From Paralvinella palmiformis (taxonomy: Eukaryota; Annelida; Polychaeta; Terebellida; Alvinellidae): DNA of 64,000 bases. Positions 37,801 to 47,480 of this stretch are shown here, piece by piece (position 1 is the stretch's first letter; every line of letters begins with the position of its first letter). The notes under the pieces are model-generated. The model did no database searches, was not told the DNA's origin, and saw only the letters and a list, made by a program, of their open reading frames with translations. The stretch is from assembly GCA_025642065.1 (NCBI GenBank), contig JAODUP010001142.1:33501-97500 (forward strand), read 5' to 3'. The position numbers were made by a program, and so were the translations under genes.

Positions 37801-40800
37801 AGCTGATAAAGTGATCCGATTTTGTTGGTTTCTTGATGTTTGCAATTAAGCTGCACTTCCAAATAGCCCATTGATTGGAGGATTTGCTATTCATGCTATC
37901 TTGTTGTATATGATATAGGCTGAGCTAGAACACTGTACAAGATTCCTGCAGCTAGAAATGGGCTTAAATCTGAAGACGGAGAGTACTGCCGTGCCGATCA
38001 ATTTCAGCAAGGAGGAGATTAACACATATATCAGTCGTTTCCGATCTCTGGATACTGATAACAAAGGCTATATCACAGTTAATGATCTAAGAAGATATTT
38101 TAAGGTATGTAACATCCACAACACATATACATGTTTTACTACCAGTATATTTATAATTACAGTGGTACAGTTATGTCTTGTTATTGAGGAATCTTTATCC
38201 CCAGCCCAGACAATTCTGACCTAATTTGTCATGGCCAGAATGATGAAAAATACATTTTTGTCACAGTATTTATGCAGGTAATTCATTGTTTTTCAAAGGA
38301 AACACTCTCACTTTATGAATCGATGGATTTATGCAGTTTTCTACTTAATAAAACATAACTGTAATTATATATTTAAAACATTTTTTCTTGCAGAAATATA
38401 TACATAGATAATTATGATCATTGTTATTTTGGATGAGTTTTTTTTAATAAATGGTATTGGTAACAAATATTGGTAAAGTTATGTAATATTGTTTGTTTAG
38501 TATTCATACTTGTATAAATCATTGTGTGTGTGTGTGTGTGCAATTTTTTTATTTTAGCACATACTTAAGTCTTCACTTAACACATATCATTTACTAATTA
38601 GTTTGTCTTTATCTTCGTAAATACAACTCAGAACAACTTTATCTAACATATTTGTGTGTGTGTGTGTGCATATTTATGTTTATGCTTTGTTTTGTGTGCG
38701 TGTGTGTGTGTGCGTGAGACAACTATTTATTACAGTTATTTTAACACCTTAACAGACAACCTCTCCTGAAGTGAGTTATTACTGGCTTCCACTACTGAAA
38801 CGTATCGACTGGTATTATTGATAAATACTTCATTTACAGCAGGCTGACCAATCAGAAGAGGTTGTTTGATAGAGGCACTCTATTTATTTTATAACAATGT
38901 TTCTATACGGTTTCTTTTTTCTGCAGTGTATCTGGTCTTCACTGACTGACTAATTACCATCACCATAGTACTGCATTTTACACTTTGGGCTAATAACCAT
39001 TTCAGATTTGACAAAACATATTTGTCCAATTTTTCCTTTATGGTGTCAGTTGTTGAGTACAATTGGGTTGACTCCTGTCAATATCTAATTAATTCATGTT
39101 TCTTTCTGTTTGCTTGATTGGTCTTTTGGGAAATCGATTTGTCAATTTTTTTAAATTTTTTTGTTTATACCATTTTTTGGTGTATTTCTGTGAACTGATC
39201 ATGTTTTTATTAACCAATATCTTTTGAAGAAGACAGATGTTTGTTAAGAAAAACAACAACAACAATAATAAAATAATAACAACAATAATAATAATAATAC
39301 CTGTAATAACTATGATGATAACTGTTTGATGGAAAAGAGCCAGAAAACGATGTTAAATAAATATACTGGGAAAACGATTATTGGAAATTATTTTTGTTAA
39401 ATGTTAATAAATATAAGTTTTTTGATAAATGTCTTTGTAATACTGTAATCTCCAGCATATAGCGTGCACTTGTGTATAACATGCACCCCTTGTTGGCCAG
39501 AAAAATGTACAAAAACCCTAATTTTGTTGAGCAGAAAAATGTCTGGAAAACCCAGTTTTGGTACAGCTGGACTTGCACACCATTTTTTCTGTAATTACAT
39601 ACACACACACTACGTATGACGGCCTGATAATATTTTGCTCTTAATGTCTGCAAAAGGATCAAAAGCTTTTTGTCACAACCTTTGATTTTCATTCGTAATT
39701 GCTTTGATGTTATAATTAATAACCAAACTCGTCTCAACTGTGATTTCTATTGTTTCCCTAGTCAATTAAATATGACACAGGTATTACTATAAGTGGAGAA
39801 GTTTCGCAAGTTTTTACGGTAGTGTATTTATCTTCACATCTAATGATCCTTTTGGTCATTTGGTAATTGAAGATGATAAAAGATAATAATTAGACACAAG
39901 GAAATTAAGTGATTTATTATAGTAACCATGAATACAGTTCAATTGAATTTACAGTAGGTCTATTATAAATAGCAATGCAAATTTTCTTTTATCAGTGCTA
40001 GTGTATTATCATGCCTACATTTTCGATGGCGATTTTAATTAGATCTCCATAAAGTTTGAACTATTTATGTGTTTTTCAGTGAGGGGGGAGTTATAGTTAG
40101 TTTAAATTTACAACATTTCTAGGCTTGAAGACCGATTTACTGTAGAAATAACTGAAATAATTTTGACGTGGAACTGACCTGTCACCATCTTGGATTAGGC
40201 TGCGGTTGCCTTATTTGCTTCTGCACGGTGTTCAGGTGGGTCGGTGTGAAAATAATGATAAAAAGAATAAAAGTTGATTTTATTTCCCGGTGGCAAGTTT
40301 CAGCTGTGATAGGCAGCTTTGTAAAATAAGTATTCAAAAAACAATGACTGTAGCAATAAAATATATATCTGTCAATATTTATTTCTTTAAAAAAAATTGA
40401 CACATTTAGTTATGGTGTGCACACCAGCCAAAAATGATGGAAAACAGTGAAAGGGGTGCTTGTTATACCTTGAAGATTACGGTAGTACTAGAGAAAGGGA
40501 ACAAACTATAGTATATGTTAGCAGTTTAACAAATGAAATTAGATGTTTCGTGATTTTTCTTCTCAGTATTGTTTAGTTTTTGTAATTGTTTTACTTAACA
40601 CACACACATACACACACATACCCAACTGCAATAATTCGTTGGTTTGTGGTTGTTTTTATTTTACTTTATTTATAAGTTAATGCTGATTTTAAATTAGTAG
40701 TCAGTTGCAAGAGTCTACATGTGTCATATACCAGATAAAGAGACTGGATAGGTGGCATAGTTTGATTTACGTATAAACTGCATGGTGGTGCCATTCTTAC

Positions 40801-43800
40801 AGAAAATTGGAGAACACGTCAGTGAAGACCAACTGCATGATATACTGTCAGAGGTTGATGTAAATAAAAATGCACAGGTTGACATAGGAGAATTCCTACA
40901 GGTGAGATATGCATGGTTATATGGCCGCTTACATCATGATGATGTCATCGCAGGTGATGCCAGCAGAGTTCAAGAGTCATACGTATCATGCTTCCTGGAA
41001 AATTTCTAGCTGGTCAAGTGCCAGTCCTTGAGCTGATATTTCCTGTTTTGACTCGGTTGCACATAAAATATGTGATAAATTTGAAACCTGTGAAACACTC
41101 AGAATGCACTTTTCTTACCTCTAAATTGGCTGTTTGGTTGTTAGACTTGAAGCTAGAAGGTTTTTCCATGGAGCCCTGTTACCTGACCCCGATGAGAGTG
41201 GTTTTGTGGGTGTGGTGTTTAATGTTGCTGAAGGTAAATGTGACCACATTACAGAAAGTTGGTGAACGTGTTCCCGAAAACCAGCTACATGACATGCTGG
41301 CCGAGGTGGACCTATCAAAGAATGCGCAGGTTGATGTTGGCGAGTTCCTGCAGGTAATATCCATCACTTGAATTGCAAGCGATGATTAGAGCTTTGTGTT
41401 TTTTGTCAAGAACACATGGTCATGTGGTTAGTGCTCACCCCCCCCCCTCGGACACCTGCTACTAGCTTATGATTATGCGATATCCTTTAAATTTAAGAAG
41501 GTTAGTCACCATCACTACTTCAGTAGTCATGGTAGCTTTCTTCACCGTATGACCTTGATATGATCGACTAATCTATAGATTGATGTTAACAGTTCTTTAA
41601 TTGTTGTAAGTTTATGTACCTTGATGTGATAAGATTTATTGTTTAGTACAATACATGAACGCATACATCTATAGATAAATCCATAGAAGCATGTGCACGC
41701 ATCCAAAATGCACCTACCCACACACATTCACAATCACAGATTATTAACCTACATGCATGTGCTAAAAGAAACACTTACCAGTATTTCATTTGCTTTCAAT
41801 TTTTTGAATAAGCAGGAAAAATAATGCTGTCTTTGGTTATAAGCAGTATCACAAACATGATTTATCTAACATGTAGATGTCCACATAACATAATGTGTAT
41901 AATGCACATAAGTCACTTGTTGGAAATAGACTCCCTATTCTATATAATTAGATCTATGTCATTCATTCATTCATTAACATGTTATGGTTTATAATGTTTT
42001 CTTCATATCTCAAATATGATCAGAACTCACACTAATTTTGTTCTGTTTATAGCCCTAACGTTGTATTGATCAATTATCTTTATTCCATACCATCAGTTAT
42101 ATGTTACCACAATAACAGCCATTAGTTTTCCAGCTGATTAAATAACAATATATTATTTACAATATATTTTCATCTTAACTCATAATTGAAGCCAGGAGTT
42201 TTTTCCTAGCTGACAGATATCAATCACTCTTGTTTACATATTACCCAATTCATTCAGAAAAATTATTTCCCCCTCAGAAATAAAAAATCTATCAACTAAT
42301 TCCCAATTAACAGTTTATTGCATTTTAAGGTAAGTAAGGCTTAATCTTAAAATCAATATTTCATTGTAATATTTACTCTAGACATCAGCTGTTTCAAGTC
42401 CTATGCCATGACCAAACCCTCAAATAGAGAGAAATATATCAGCTATATTTTGGAACTGCAGAAGAGGTGTTATTTTTCCAGTATTAACTGGCAGAAGTCA
42501 GATGAAAATGATCTATTTGTGTAAAGACAACGTGTCAAATAATGGGAAATTTTGTAACATTTATCGCCAGATTCGAGCAAAAATGTTCACATGCATAATA
42601 ACATATGCCAGTGAAATTTATAGATACTAAAACGTGTGAGAACTGGATTGTTTCTTTCTTTTACGAATGGTACTCTGATGGTACTCTGGTTGGAGGACTG
42701 CACCGCAAACCGCCAGGTCATGGATTCCAATCTGACTTATACCTGATTTTGTAGGATGTTTCTCTAGGTAGTCACCCCAAATGTCCAAAGTTTGGTCAGC
42801 CTCAAAGCTTAACAAATGACTCACTCACTCATTCATTTACTATTCTGAATACCAGCTGACATTTTCAATCCAATGCTAGATTTTCTATGTAATTTGCATT
42901 GATTAACCTGGCCAAGCCATAATCAACTTTCTTACTTTCAGATTATGAACATCCTTTTGATGTTTGTTTATTACTACAATAAATGTAGACTTATATAAAT
43001 CTTATATTATCGATTAATTTATTTACTATTTGATGTAATTTTCAGTGTAAATTGTGTCAGGAGTGATAACCGTTACTCCATATCTCTTAATAAACCATAA
43101 AATTTATAAGGTGGCCATCTTCATATGCATATTACTTGTATGTATGATATTTTTTGCTTTTTCTTTTTTATTATAGTCACAAACTGCTTAAACTTAATTC
43201 CTATTTTTTCAAGCATGTTTTCACTGATAAATAAACCAGGTAACTTTAATTGTGTTTATTATGGCTCCCAACGTGCTGCTATCTCCTAGAAAACGTGATA
43301 GTGTTGAACTAAATGATCTATTAAAGTTAGTCTTCGGAGGTCGCATGTCAGTATCTATGCCAACACAATGATGTTTGAATGGAACTTCTCATCCTGAACC
43401 CAGCATTTTATGAACTATTTTAAAATGTAAAGATGAATAGTTGCTGCAGTAAAATAACATAAATAATGTTCATCGGTTCAATGAAATTTACAACCGATGT
43501 GGACTTGGTTTCAGCAGGCCTCTGTTAAAGGCATCAGCCCATTTAATGCTCTAATGTGTGCTATAGTACAAGAGTTTGCTTCTGAATTAAATCCGTCTGT
43601 GACCCAAAAATAAATTGCAAAAAGTAAACTACTCTAAAGCGCTTTACTGTTGAATTATTTGTGATTAATAAAATTCCTGACTAAATTATACACGTAATTA
43701 CACATGTAGTGTTTGCAGTCATATTAAGTTATGAGATAATGCTAACAAATAGCTACATACATCATTCATTAGCAGATGGTATCAAATGGAACTTGAAAAA

Positions 43801-44346
43801 CAACCACAATCGATGTTAATTCTAGGAGCTTTCCCATAAAATTTAGAGGAAGGATGCAAAAAAATAAAGGAACTGTGCCCAAAGTGCTGCAGATAATTCC
43901 ATCACCCTCAATTTATTATCAAACCCATATCCTTTATATGACGCACCCACTAAATATTATGAGTAATGAATGACTTACTTCATAACAATCCTAGAATCAA
44001 CACTGACTATCATAAACCTAAGTAAACACTACTTTTTACAAGTTGTATGATGCATAGATAAACGTAATAGAAATTAGTATTGTTTAGAGAGTAAATTAGA
44101 TTTGTTGCATAATTGACATAGTTTACACAATGTAGATGTAAAAATGTTGAGCAGTTTGTTGTCTTTAGAACCTTTATGAGGCAGTAACATTTTGGCTTGA
44201 AACAAATTTGCAATAGAGACCAGTATTTTAATATACATACTGGTACCTATAAATGTATTTCTGTTTTATCTCCTTTATCATTATAAAATAAGTGTATGTG
44301 TCAAAATTACCAGGTGTGCTATATTCTAAAGAGTGTTTACTAACAT

Positions 44347-44382
<36 letters not shown>

Positions 44383-44797
44383 TAGGTAGATAGATTGATG
44401 TGCATCTTTATGTAAGCAACAATGAATAAAAACTATCCAGTTATGAGTACCTTGATTAATTTAAAGATGAATATAATTGAGTTGTAATTGACTCAATTAC
44501 AATTGGATTTGCAATTATGACATTATTAAGACAATCAAATATAATTATGGTGGTGTCCAATTATAATTACCATTAAGCAGTAATTGTACTACATGTTGTA
44601 ATTATGCATTGCGATTGTAATTGAGCAATGGTAAGCCTGATCAGTTTGTTTTAATAATTATACTTTGTTCTGTGTTACAGTTGATGAGTGCTCTGAAGAC
44701 CGGTGCTGTGTCAGTAAGCAGATTTGCTCGTGCTGCTGAGCTTAACGAACAGATGGCAAAACCAATCTCAATACAGCGTAGTGGTGGTGGAGTTTAA
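24042..44797 (+). CDS. GPD2: Mitochondrial FAD-dependent glycerol-3-phosphate dehydrogenase (15 coding exons)
   Basis: The enzyme oxidises sn-glycerol 3-phosphate to dihydroxyacetone phosphate on the outer face of the inner mitochondrial membrane and passes electrons through FAD to ubiquinone (glycerophosphate shuttle). Joining the exons listed separately gives 2181 nt, 726 residues plus stop, against about 727 in vertebrates. In order: N-terminal hydrophobic/mitochondrial segment (1-40), GGGATGCG FAD-binding motif (80-87), SSGTSSRSTKLIHGG (108-122), the DAO-type catalytic core including GLLDPATSDGRVIFFLPWQ and RRGDVLSAWSGIRPL, GGKWTTYR (437-444), the C-terminal domain, and two EF-hands (loops 638-649 and 674-685). 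All introns are GT-AG with matching phase. The start is the ATG at 24042, 18 nt after a splice acceptor. Exon 14 exists in two tandem versions. No frame damage is seen. Confidence 0.97.
24296..24470 (+). CDS. GPD2: GPD2 exon 2, residues 38-96, FAD-binding motif
   Basis: The exon codes YDVLVIGGGATGCGVALDA, the beta-strand plus glycine-rich turn (GGGATGCG, residues 80-87) that holds the FAD pyrophosphate. The exon ends in phase 1, and residue 96 (Gly) is completed by exon 3. Intron 1 before it is only 143 nt. Confidence 0.96.
25453..25675 (+). CDS. GPD2: GPD2 exon 3, residues 96-170
   Basis: The exon carries FSSGTSSRSTKLIHGGVRYL, one of the most conserved stretches of the family and part of the FAD and active-site pocket, then RMVKEAL and APHLAYPLPIMLPVY. 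The acceptor is GATTTCAG and the donor GTAAGT; it ends in phase 2. Confidence 0.96.
26559..26722 (+). CDS. GPD2: GPD2 exon 4, residues 170-225
   Basis: The exon codes WWQLPYFYMGIKMYDLVAG, then LSKSKALELFPMLKK and GAIVYYDG, closely following the vertebrate order. The donor is GTATGT; it ends in phase 1. Confidence 0.96.
27624..28574. mobile_element. Non-autonomous pogo/Tigger-like TIR element in GPD2 intron 4
   Basis: The left end CTGTATATACTCG and the right end CGAGTATATACAG are exact inverted repeats, with weaker similarity continuing inward (CATATAAGTTGAC against GTCGACC-like text). The flanks are TA at 27622-27623 and TA at 28575-28576, the duplication made by the Tc1/mariner/pogo superfamily. 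The inside holds an imperfect tandem duplication: about 27925-28205 and 28206-28435 share GCCTGATTGTA, TATCAAGTATTATTACATAAAGA and GTAGGCAG. No transposase is coded. Confidence 0.8.
28791..28862. repeat. Compound microsatellite (CT)n(AT)n in GPD2 intron 4
   Basis: About 16 CT units lead directly into about 20 AT units. Such tracts are hypervariable and could serve as an intragenic marker. Confidence 0.97.
30286..30447 (+). CDS. GPD2: GPD2 exon 5, residues 225-279
   Basis: The exon codes GQHEDARMCIAIAMTAGRMG and ends GARVKDMLTG. It lies after the largest intron (26723-30285, about 3.5 kb), which carries a TIR element and a (CT)n(AT)n tract. The acceptor is TTTTAG and the donor GTGAG. Confidence 0.96.
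31186..31330 (+). CDS. GPD2: GPD2 exon 6, residues 279-327
   Basis: The exon codes KEFNVQAKCIVNATGPYTDF, containing the NATGP motif next to the flavin site, then ICQPSSGVHVILPDYY. The acceptor is TTTTTGCAG and the donor GTAAGG. Confidence 0.96.
31682..31767 (+). CDS. GPD2: GPD2 exon 7, residues 327-356
   Basis: A short 86-nt exon coding GLLDPATSDGRVIFFLPWQ, a strongly conserved catalytic-core segment. The acceptor is TCGTTTTCCAG and the donor GTACGT. Confidence 0.95.
31967..32074 (+). CDS. GPD2: GPD2 exon 8, residues 356-392
   Basis: The exon codes GTTDSPCEVTDNPSPTEDE and FILHEIKNYL. The donor after AAATG is GTATCT. Phase 1 at the end pairs with exon 9 to form Val392. Confidence 0.95.
32283..32470 (-). 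repeat. SINE family B, degraded copy in GPD2 intron 8
   Basis: The strings CTCCATAGGAAAA, AATCAGGCAAAAG, GAGATCTGCAGCACAAT and CTACCAACTGTA match the copy at 36107-36296 in order. The orientation is minus. Confidence 0.55.
32471..32904. repeat. CCTGGAAA-rich repeat, possible decayed hAT-like element
   Basis: Clusters of TCCTGGAAA lie at both ends (about 32498-32570 and 32835-32885). The outer edges CAGGATTCCCACACA and the reverse complement of TGTAGGAACCATG are weakly similar inverted ends. No clear target-site duplication is seen, so this is a tentative call. Confidence 0.4.
33045..33172 (+). repeat. SINE fragment (family A-like) in GPD2 intron 8
   Basis: A B-box-like GGGTTCAGATCCC is followed by GATGTTTCATCCTTCGTTCC and AAAGGTGGCTGTAAAACGAC, in the same order as the family A body and tail, in plus orientation. 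Confidence 0.5.
33613..33747 (+). CDS. GPD2: GPD2 exon 9, residues 392-437
   Basis: The exon codes VRRGDVLSAWSGIRPLVLNP and then QSIARNHIIEVSDSNLITIAG. The RRGD and WSGIRPL motifs belong to the substrate side of the active site in this family. The donor is GTAAGT. Confidence 0.96.
33774..33930 (-). repeat. SINE family B copy in GPD2 intron 9
   Basis: It starts at its tail with GTGAGTGAGTGG, then TGTATGGCCTCTGTG and TGAGAGGCGACCT, like the copy at 54367. A seven-C run interrupts it near 33851. Confidence 0.6.
34684..34717. repeat. Solitary hAT-element end in GPD2 intron 9
   Basis: GGTTTAACCCAGGTTAAACT followed by CCAACCTTGG is nearly the right end of the hAT element at 22793-23539 (GGTTAAACTCCAACCCTG). 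No partner end is seen nearby. Confidence 0.6.
34840..35018 (+). CDS. GPD2: GPD2 exon 10, residues 437-496
   Basis: The exon codes GGKWTTYRHMAEETVDKA, the conserved end of the FAD domain, then PTLFIRLIQDFGLDSE at the start of the C-terminal domain. From here all exons end in phase 0. Confidence 0.96.
35810..35941 (+). CDS. GPD2: GPD2 exon 11, residues 497-540
   Basis: The exon codes VAQHLSNTYGDRAYKVAKLA and LTGKRWPVVG, then YPYLEAE. The acceptor is CTCTCCTTCAG and the donor GTAAGG. Confidence 0.95.
36107..36296 (-). repeat. SINE family B copy in GPD2 intron 11
   Basis: Tail repeats GTGAGTGAGTCAGTGAGTGG are at the left edge. A body with GGTGACTCCATAGGAAAAA follows, and a tRNA-like head is at the right (GTGCACTACCAGTTGTACTAG in reverse). 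The minus orientation follows from tail at left, head at right. Confidence 0.65.
37233..37391 (+). CDS. GPD2: GPD2 exon 12, residues 541-593
   Basis: The exon codes REYACTAVDIIARRTRLAFL and the AAEESIPRIIELMGRELNW stretch, which closes the C-terminal alpha-glycerophosphate oxidase domain. The donor is GTCTGT. Confidence 0.95.
37919..38104 (+). CDS. GPD2: GPD2 exon 13, residues 594-655, EF-hand 1
   Basis: The exon codes the linker and the first EF-hand (FRSLDTDNKGYITVNDLRR; 12-residue loop at 638-649). Loop position 5 is Lys and position 12 is Asp rather than Glu, so calcium binding by this hand is probably weak, as in vertebrate GPD2, where the matching loop has the same features. The donor is GTATGT. 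Confidence 0.94.
38525..38714. repeat. Three short (TG)n tracts in GPD2 intron 13
   Basis: TG runs lie at about 38525-38540, 38654-38668 and 38696-38712. TG runs in introns can affect splicing, but these are about 2 kb from the alternative exons. Confidence 0.85.
39443..40482. mobile_element. Non-autonomous pogo/Tigger-like TIR element in GPD2 intron 13
   Basis: The left end CTGTAATCTCCAGCATATA and the reverse complement of the right end (CCGTAATCTTCAAGGTATA) are inverted repeats of about 80% identity. TA is at both flanks (39441-39442 and 40483-40484). The internal string GCTTTGATGTTATAA with AACAAACTTG-like text also occurs inside the element at 27624-28574, so the two are members of one broader family. 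No coding capacity. Confidence 0.72.
40803..40901 (+). CDS. GPD2: GPD2 exon 14a, residues 656-688, EF-hand 2 version a
   Basis: A 99-nt exon in phase 0-0 coding KIGEHVSEDQLHDILSEVDV followed by NKNAQVDIGEFLQ. The EF loop (674-685) has Asp at 1, Asn at 3, Asn at 5, Asp at 9 and Glu at 12, a competent calcium site. The acceptor is CATTCTTACAG and the donor GTGAGA. It joins cleanly from RRYFK (exon 13) to LMSALK (exon 15). It alternates with exon 14b. Confidence 0.93.
41255..41353 (+). CDS. GPD2: GPD2 exon 14b, alternative EF-hand 2 (likely mutually exclusive with 14a)
   Basis: A second 99-nt, phase 0-0 exon lies 353 nt after 14a and codes KVGERVPENQLHDMLAEVDL followed by SKNAQVDVGEFLQ. It keeps an acceptor (CCACATTACAG) and donor (GTAATA). 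Nine of 33 residues differ from 14a, mostly conservatively. The key change is Ser for Asn at EF-loop position 3, plus Asp to Asn and Ser to Pro in the entering helix. There are no stops or indels, so purifying selection seems likely. Including both exons would stay in frame but add a third hand. Confidence 0.88.
42632..42838 (+). repeat. SINE family B copy in GPD2 intron 14
   Basis: The head GATGGTACTCTGGTTGGAGG is followed by a B-box-like GGATTCCAATC and body text. The tail is GACTCACTCACTCATTCATT, the (ACTC)n tail of this family. Plus orientation. Confidence 0.65.
44349..44380. repeat. (AT)n microsatellite in GPD2 intron 14
   Basis: A pure TA run, followed by GATAGGTAGATAGATTGATG. Confidence 0.95.
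44467..44632. repeat. Palindromic AATTG/CAATT-rich block before GPD2 exon 15
   Basis: The strings GTAATTGACTCAATTAC, CAATTACAATTG and GATTGTAATTGAGCAATGG occur in both orientations, and the block could fold extensively. It may be a small decayed palindromic MITE. It ends 48 nt before the exon 15 acceptor. Confidence 0.55.
44681..44797 (+). CDS. GPD2: GPD2 exon 15, residues 689-726 and stop
   Basis: The exon codes LMSALKTGAVSVSRFARAAE and a glycine-rich end (RSGGGV), then TAA. The acceptor TGTGTTACAG lies just after an AATTG/CAATT-palindrome-rich block in the intron (44467-44632). Confidence 0.94.
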   Translation: MMSALKTGAVSVSRFARAAELNEQMAKPISIQRSGGGV

Positions 44798-47480
44798 TGA
44801 TAATCAACAGATATCGGTGTCCGATTAATTATTGTCTTGTGTCTTTATTCTACTGTTTTATGCGTCTACCTCTGCTGTACAGGAAGATCTGTGCAGTATA
44901 TCAACTTGTTCGCTAGAACCAATTAATTTGTACAATTAAGACAGTTTGTAGCAATACCTAAATGTTCATGTTTGTTTTGGTCAGCTTTTGAGTGTGTAAG
45001 GCTTTGTTTTGATGCCATCGTTATGTTAATACAGTAAACCCTTAATTTGTGGAAATTGTTTGAAAAAAGTGTTTGAAATTAATGAACCTTTTCTGCCAGT
45101 GATGATGATACATGTATATCGAACCTTCTTGAATCATCACCACTAACATTTCATTCGTGAATCTCTTGATGATGTCTGTCTGTGCACTTTTGAGCTGTCT
45201 CCCAACAGCTCATCCAGAAAGATAATGTTTTATTTGTTTTCTTTGAAATAATAGATTCACGGCGTGGTTGAAGAGCAATTTTGTTAGGTTGAGTTCGATC
45301 AAAGATTACAACTCACAAGAAGCTTGACACTGTCCTATCAGTTGCATAGATAACTGATGAGAATAGAAATAAACAGTTTCAAAAATATGAAAGGCAAATG
45401 AAAAGTTTTGTCCACTTTATGGTTCAGATCTGTAGAAGAAAGAATAGTCTGATGAGGGAGGCTAGGAAGTATATGGTTGTTTCTGGCAACAAAGAAGTGA
45501 AACTAACTCTTCACACCCATTGATCAGAGTTATTCCTTAGATTTGGGCTACATGTGTCAATTGGCCCATTAAGTCTAAAATTCATGGGACTTTTCGAGAT
45601 ACCATCGGACATTTGATCAACCAAAATGAAATGATTTGCGAATTCTGGATTGCATATTCATGATATTGTATTACAAATAAACATTTCTTATTTCCAATGT
45701 TTTTTAGTTGGGTCATATTGAGTATGGGTGCGCCATTGGCGCAAGGCGCGATCCTGGGAATAACTCTGATTGATTAAAACTGTATTGTGTATCTGTCATG
45801 TTCTATCATCACAGTGCTGTGTTCTTAAATTGTATTCGTAGTTATTTACTCCTTGTGGTATATACTGATGTATAGATACTGTCAGTTAATGTGTGCGTGC
45901 TACTATTTTATGAACAGTCAGTGTTGGCAAAAGATCAATTTTCCAACAGTCCATACACAAAGTTGAGGGTTTACGGTACAAACTGTTATAAATATGAGAA
46001 TGATATATTTATGTGGCTCTTTTACTGATGTTGACATGGGATCAAATGTGCTGCACCTTGCCTCTTTGTTTTAACCAAATCAGCTATGTGTGTGTGTTTG
46101 GGGGGGGGGGGGGTATGTGTGTGTGCGTGTGGAAAAGTTCATGTATGGTGTGGCTTGATTTGTACAGCTGTTGTTGATAGTGTGCATATATTGTATTTCA
46201 TGCAAATGTCTCCTAAATAGTACCCTAGATTCTTCTTCAGGATATCTGCTCATAAAGTGATGGCCTCATAATGACCTTCTGTTTAGTGTTCCCTTCTGTT
46301 TTACATCATAACTTTGGTCCTTATGATAATTACACCTAACACTGTAAACAGGTTTTCCTGCCTCTGACCAGTATATTTGTTCTATCATTCCACTGTTGGA
46401 CTGAAATCTGTTTTCAGCATTATACATTCTGATTTCTTCTTGAACAATGTATTCCTTGTTTCAAGAGCTGTCCATTGTCAGATTATGGTGATTCATGATT
46501 GGCACAAATTTTTTTTTGTGAGTTATTATTAATAACACCGCATGGATTTGTTTAATAATTGTGTGCATGCGTATACAGAAATACTTGTATATGTAAATGC
46601 ATATATATGTTCGTTCATATGTACATATAGTGAACAAGATTGTTAACTATTTAGTGTTAGAATTTCAATGTTTTCTGGTTTAACTGTTGCATACAAGACA
46701 TCAGAGGTTGTACTTGTTAAGAGTTAATCTGTTTGTTTTTTTCTTCATGTTTGTTCATGTATACATCTGTTTTGTGTTTTTAAGCCGGTTTTCAGTAATA
46801 ACAATCCAATTATGTATTGTCTTTGGGCATCACTTCCCTATGATAATATATTGGGACATAACTTGTTGATATTTGTTTGACAAAGTCCACTAAAATATTT
46901 CTATTTATTTCCAGCTGAAACACAAAAAGTTTTAAATTTCAGTTAAGCCATATCTATAATATTTTTGTTTCTGAATGCTTTCTTGGTGCTTTTGGGTGAT
47001 TATATTTACCTTTCTCTGTGTTAAAACAAATATTACAGCTATCATATGAGATATATTTGTGATTGTCACATAGATTCCTAAACTACTTGTTTATATATTA
47101 TTGGAGTATGTGTCTCAGCCTTTTAGTTGTTAGTGATATTTCTATGTAAATGTTTTAGGTTTTTTAAGTGAGACATTTTTGTTTATCGATGCACCAGAAA
47201 GGTACACAAAAGCACACACACAAACCAAAACGACACACACACACACACACACACACACACCATTCATTCAAATTAATTACAATGTTTACATTTGATAATC
47301 ACAGCCACGTTTGAAAAACTAACTATATAAAATGATTGTCCTTTGTGAGGTTGTTTATCTCAGTGATGTGTGTTTTATATTGATAGGTTATTGACAAGTC
47401 AATTATTCATTTAATATTCAGTGACAAGTGTGGCAGCTTATGTTATTGTATTATCTGCATTCTGGTGAATAAATTGAAGA
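44798..47480 (+). other. GPD2: Probable GPD2 3' UTR and downstream region
   Basis: There is no coding after the TAA at 44795-44797. Candidate poly(A) signals AATAAA lie at 45368-45373, 45676-45681 (followed by T/GT-rich sequence) and 47468-47473. Which is used cannot be told from sequence. G-run and TG tracts lie at 46087-46130 and a (CA)n tract at 47226-47260. Confidence 0.45.

Noticed and set aside
40988..41371. 127-codon frame running through the intron into exon 14b
   Set aside because: Only the last 33 codons match GPD2. The upstream part has no similarity to the protein, and a good splice acceptor sits at the boundary.
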